From NCBI GenBank assembly GCA_023453665.1, contig JAEXTA010000170.1:1-13627 (forward strand): 13,627 nucleotides of DNA, read 5' to 3'. Each line of letters begins with the position of its first letter. Positions within the stretch are counted from its first letter, which is position 1. This DNA is from Bacteroidota bacterium. Its GTDB lineage: Bacteria; Bacteroidota; Ignavibacteria; Ignavibacteriales; Ignavibacteriaceae. The translations under genes and the position numbers were made by a program. The notes under the pieces are model-generated. The model was not told the DNA's origin and searched no databases. It was given only the letters and a program-made list of their open reading frames with translations. Shown here one piece after another: positions 12,949-13,627 of this stretch.

Positions 12949-13627
12949 ATGAACTCAACAAAACTACGAAGCGAAGACTTAGTTAAGATTTATAAAAAAA
13001 GAACTGTAGTTAATAAAGCTTCAGTTGAAGTATCAAAAGGCGAAATAGTTGGATTACTTGGCCCAAACGGCGCTGGTAAAACAACAACTTTTTATATGAT
13101 AACAGGAATGATAAGACCTGAAAGAGGAAAAGTATTTCTTGATGAAACTGAGATCACCACCGTTCCGATGTACAAACGCGCAAGAATGGGAATAGGTTAT
13201 CTTCCGCAGGAAGCATCAATTTTCAGAAGATTGACTGTTGAAGAAAATTTAATTGCTGTTCTTGAGATGACAAAACTCAATTCAAAAGAAAGAAAAGAAA
13301 AGTGTGAGAAACTTTTAGAAGAACTTTCAATAACTCACATTAGAAAAAGCAAAGGATTTCAATTAAGCGGCGGGGAAAGAAGAAGAACCGAAATTGCGCG
13401 CTCGCTTGCTACCGATCCCAGTTTCATTTTACTTGATGAACCGTTTGCAGGAGTGGATCCGATTGCAGTCGAAGATATCATGAACATTGTAGCAAACCTT
13501 AAGAACAGGGGGATTGGTGTTCTGATAACCGATCATAATGTTCACGAAACTTTAAGTATAGTTGATAAAGGTTATATACTTATCAACGGGGTGATCTTCA
13601 AACAGGGTAAAGCGATGGAACTTGCAG
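12949..13627 (+). CDS. lptB: LptB, LPS export ABC transporter ATPase (3' end missing)
   Basis: Cytoplasmic ATPase that powers lipopolysaccharide extraction through LptF/LptG. 226 codons are present, starting MNSTKLRSEDLVKIYKKRTV; the family is about 240 residues, so only the tail is missing. Motifs: Walker A GPNGAGKTT at 38-46, Q-loop Q87 within YLPQEASIFRRLTVEENL (84-101), which is the LptB-specific version, signature LSGGE at 139-143, Walker B FILLDEP at 159-165 and H-loop H196 in TDHNV. The ATG directly follows the TAA of the lptA gene with no gap, so translation is likely coupled. lptF and lptG are not in the window. The reading frame is intact to the window edge. Confidence 0.96.
   Translation, partial: MNSTKLRSEDLVKIYKKRTVVNKASVEVSKGEIVGLLGPNGAGKTTTFYMITGMIRPERGKVFLDETEITTVPMYKRARMGIGYLPQEASIFRRLTVEENLIAVLEMTKLNSKERKEKCEKLLEELSITHIRKSKGFQLSGGERRRTEIARSLATDPSFILLDEPFAGVDPIAVEDIMNIVANLKNRGIGVLITDHNVHETLSIVDKGYILINGVIFKQGKAMELA

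Overview
The window is AT-rich (about one third G+C by eye), densely coded Gram-negative DNA. The protein set fits the Bacteroidota/Chlorobiota/Ignavibacteriota group, and the Ignavibacteria seem the likeliest source: a lipoprotein-type LptC, a long OstA-like protein, a secreted multidomain PIG-L hydrolase beside a sodium:solute symporter, and frequent TTG starts. This placement is inferred from protein style; there is no rRNA or marker tree to settle it. I see no tRNA, rRNA, CRISPR array, insertion sequence or prophage.

Region 1 (1-3324, + strand) is the phosphate uptake operon: the last codons of pstC, a long pstA with a large periplasmic insert, pstB and phoU. PstC/PstA form the inner-membrane channel, PstB powers it, and PhoU links transport to signalling. 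pstS would lie upstream, outside the window.

Region 2 (3325-8278, - strand) reads, in transcription order: a secreted 831-residue PIG-L family deacetylase with extra C-terminal domains, a 42-codon single-helix membrane microprotein, a sodium:solute symporter with a hydrophilic insert, and a TetR-type regulator. The first three are packed by a 7-nt gap and a 4-nt ATGA overlap; the regulator follows after 49 nt. This looks like a compact 'cleave outside, import, regulate' module with unknown substrate. It is the least described part of the window. Its last gene abuts phoU tail-to-tail with no spacer.

Region 3 (8425-13627, + strand) is a KDO/lipopolysaccharide gene set: kdsA (metal-type KDO-8-phosphate synthase), an unrecognised 225-aa gene, kdsD (arabinose-5-phosphate isomerase), lptC, a long lptA/OstA-like gene, and lptB running off the end. 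KdsD makes arabinose-5-phosphate, KdsA condenses it with phosphoenolpyruvate, and the Lpt proteins carry finished lipopolysaccharide across the periplasm. No kdsC-like phosphatase is present; the unknown gene lies between kdsA and kdsD.

Four genes (tetR, the 225-aa ORF, kdsD, lptA) must start at TTG, because an in-frame stop lies within four codons upstream and no suitable ATG exists. Three short non-coding gaps (before phoU, kdsA and kdsD) each hold a perfect AT-rich inverted repeat of 8-9 bp. The only gap longer than 100 nt is the 146-nt divergent region 8279-8424. No convincing Rho-independent terminator was found.
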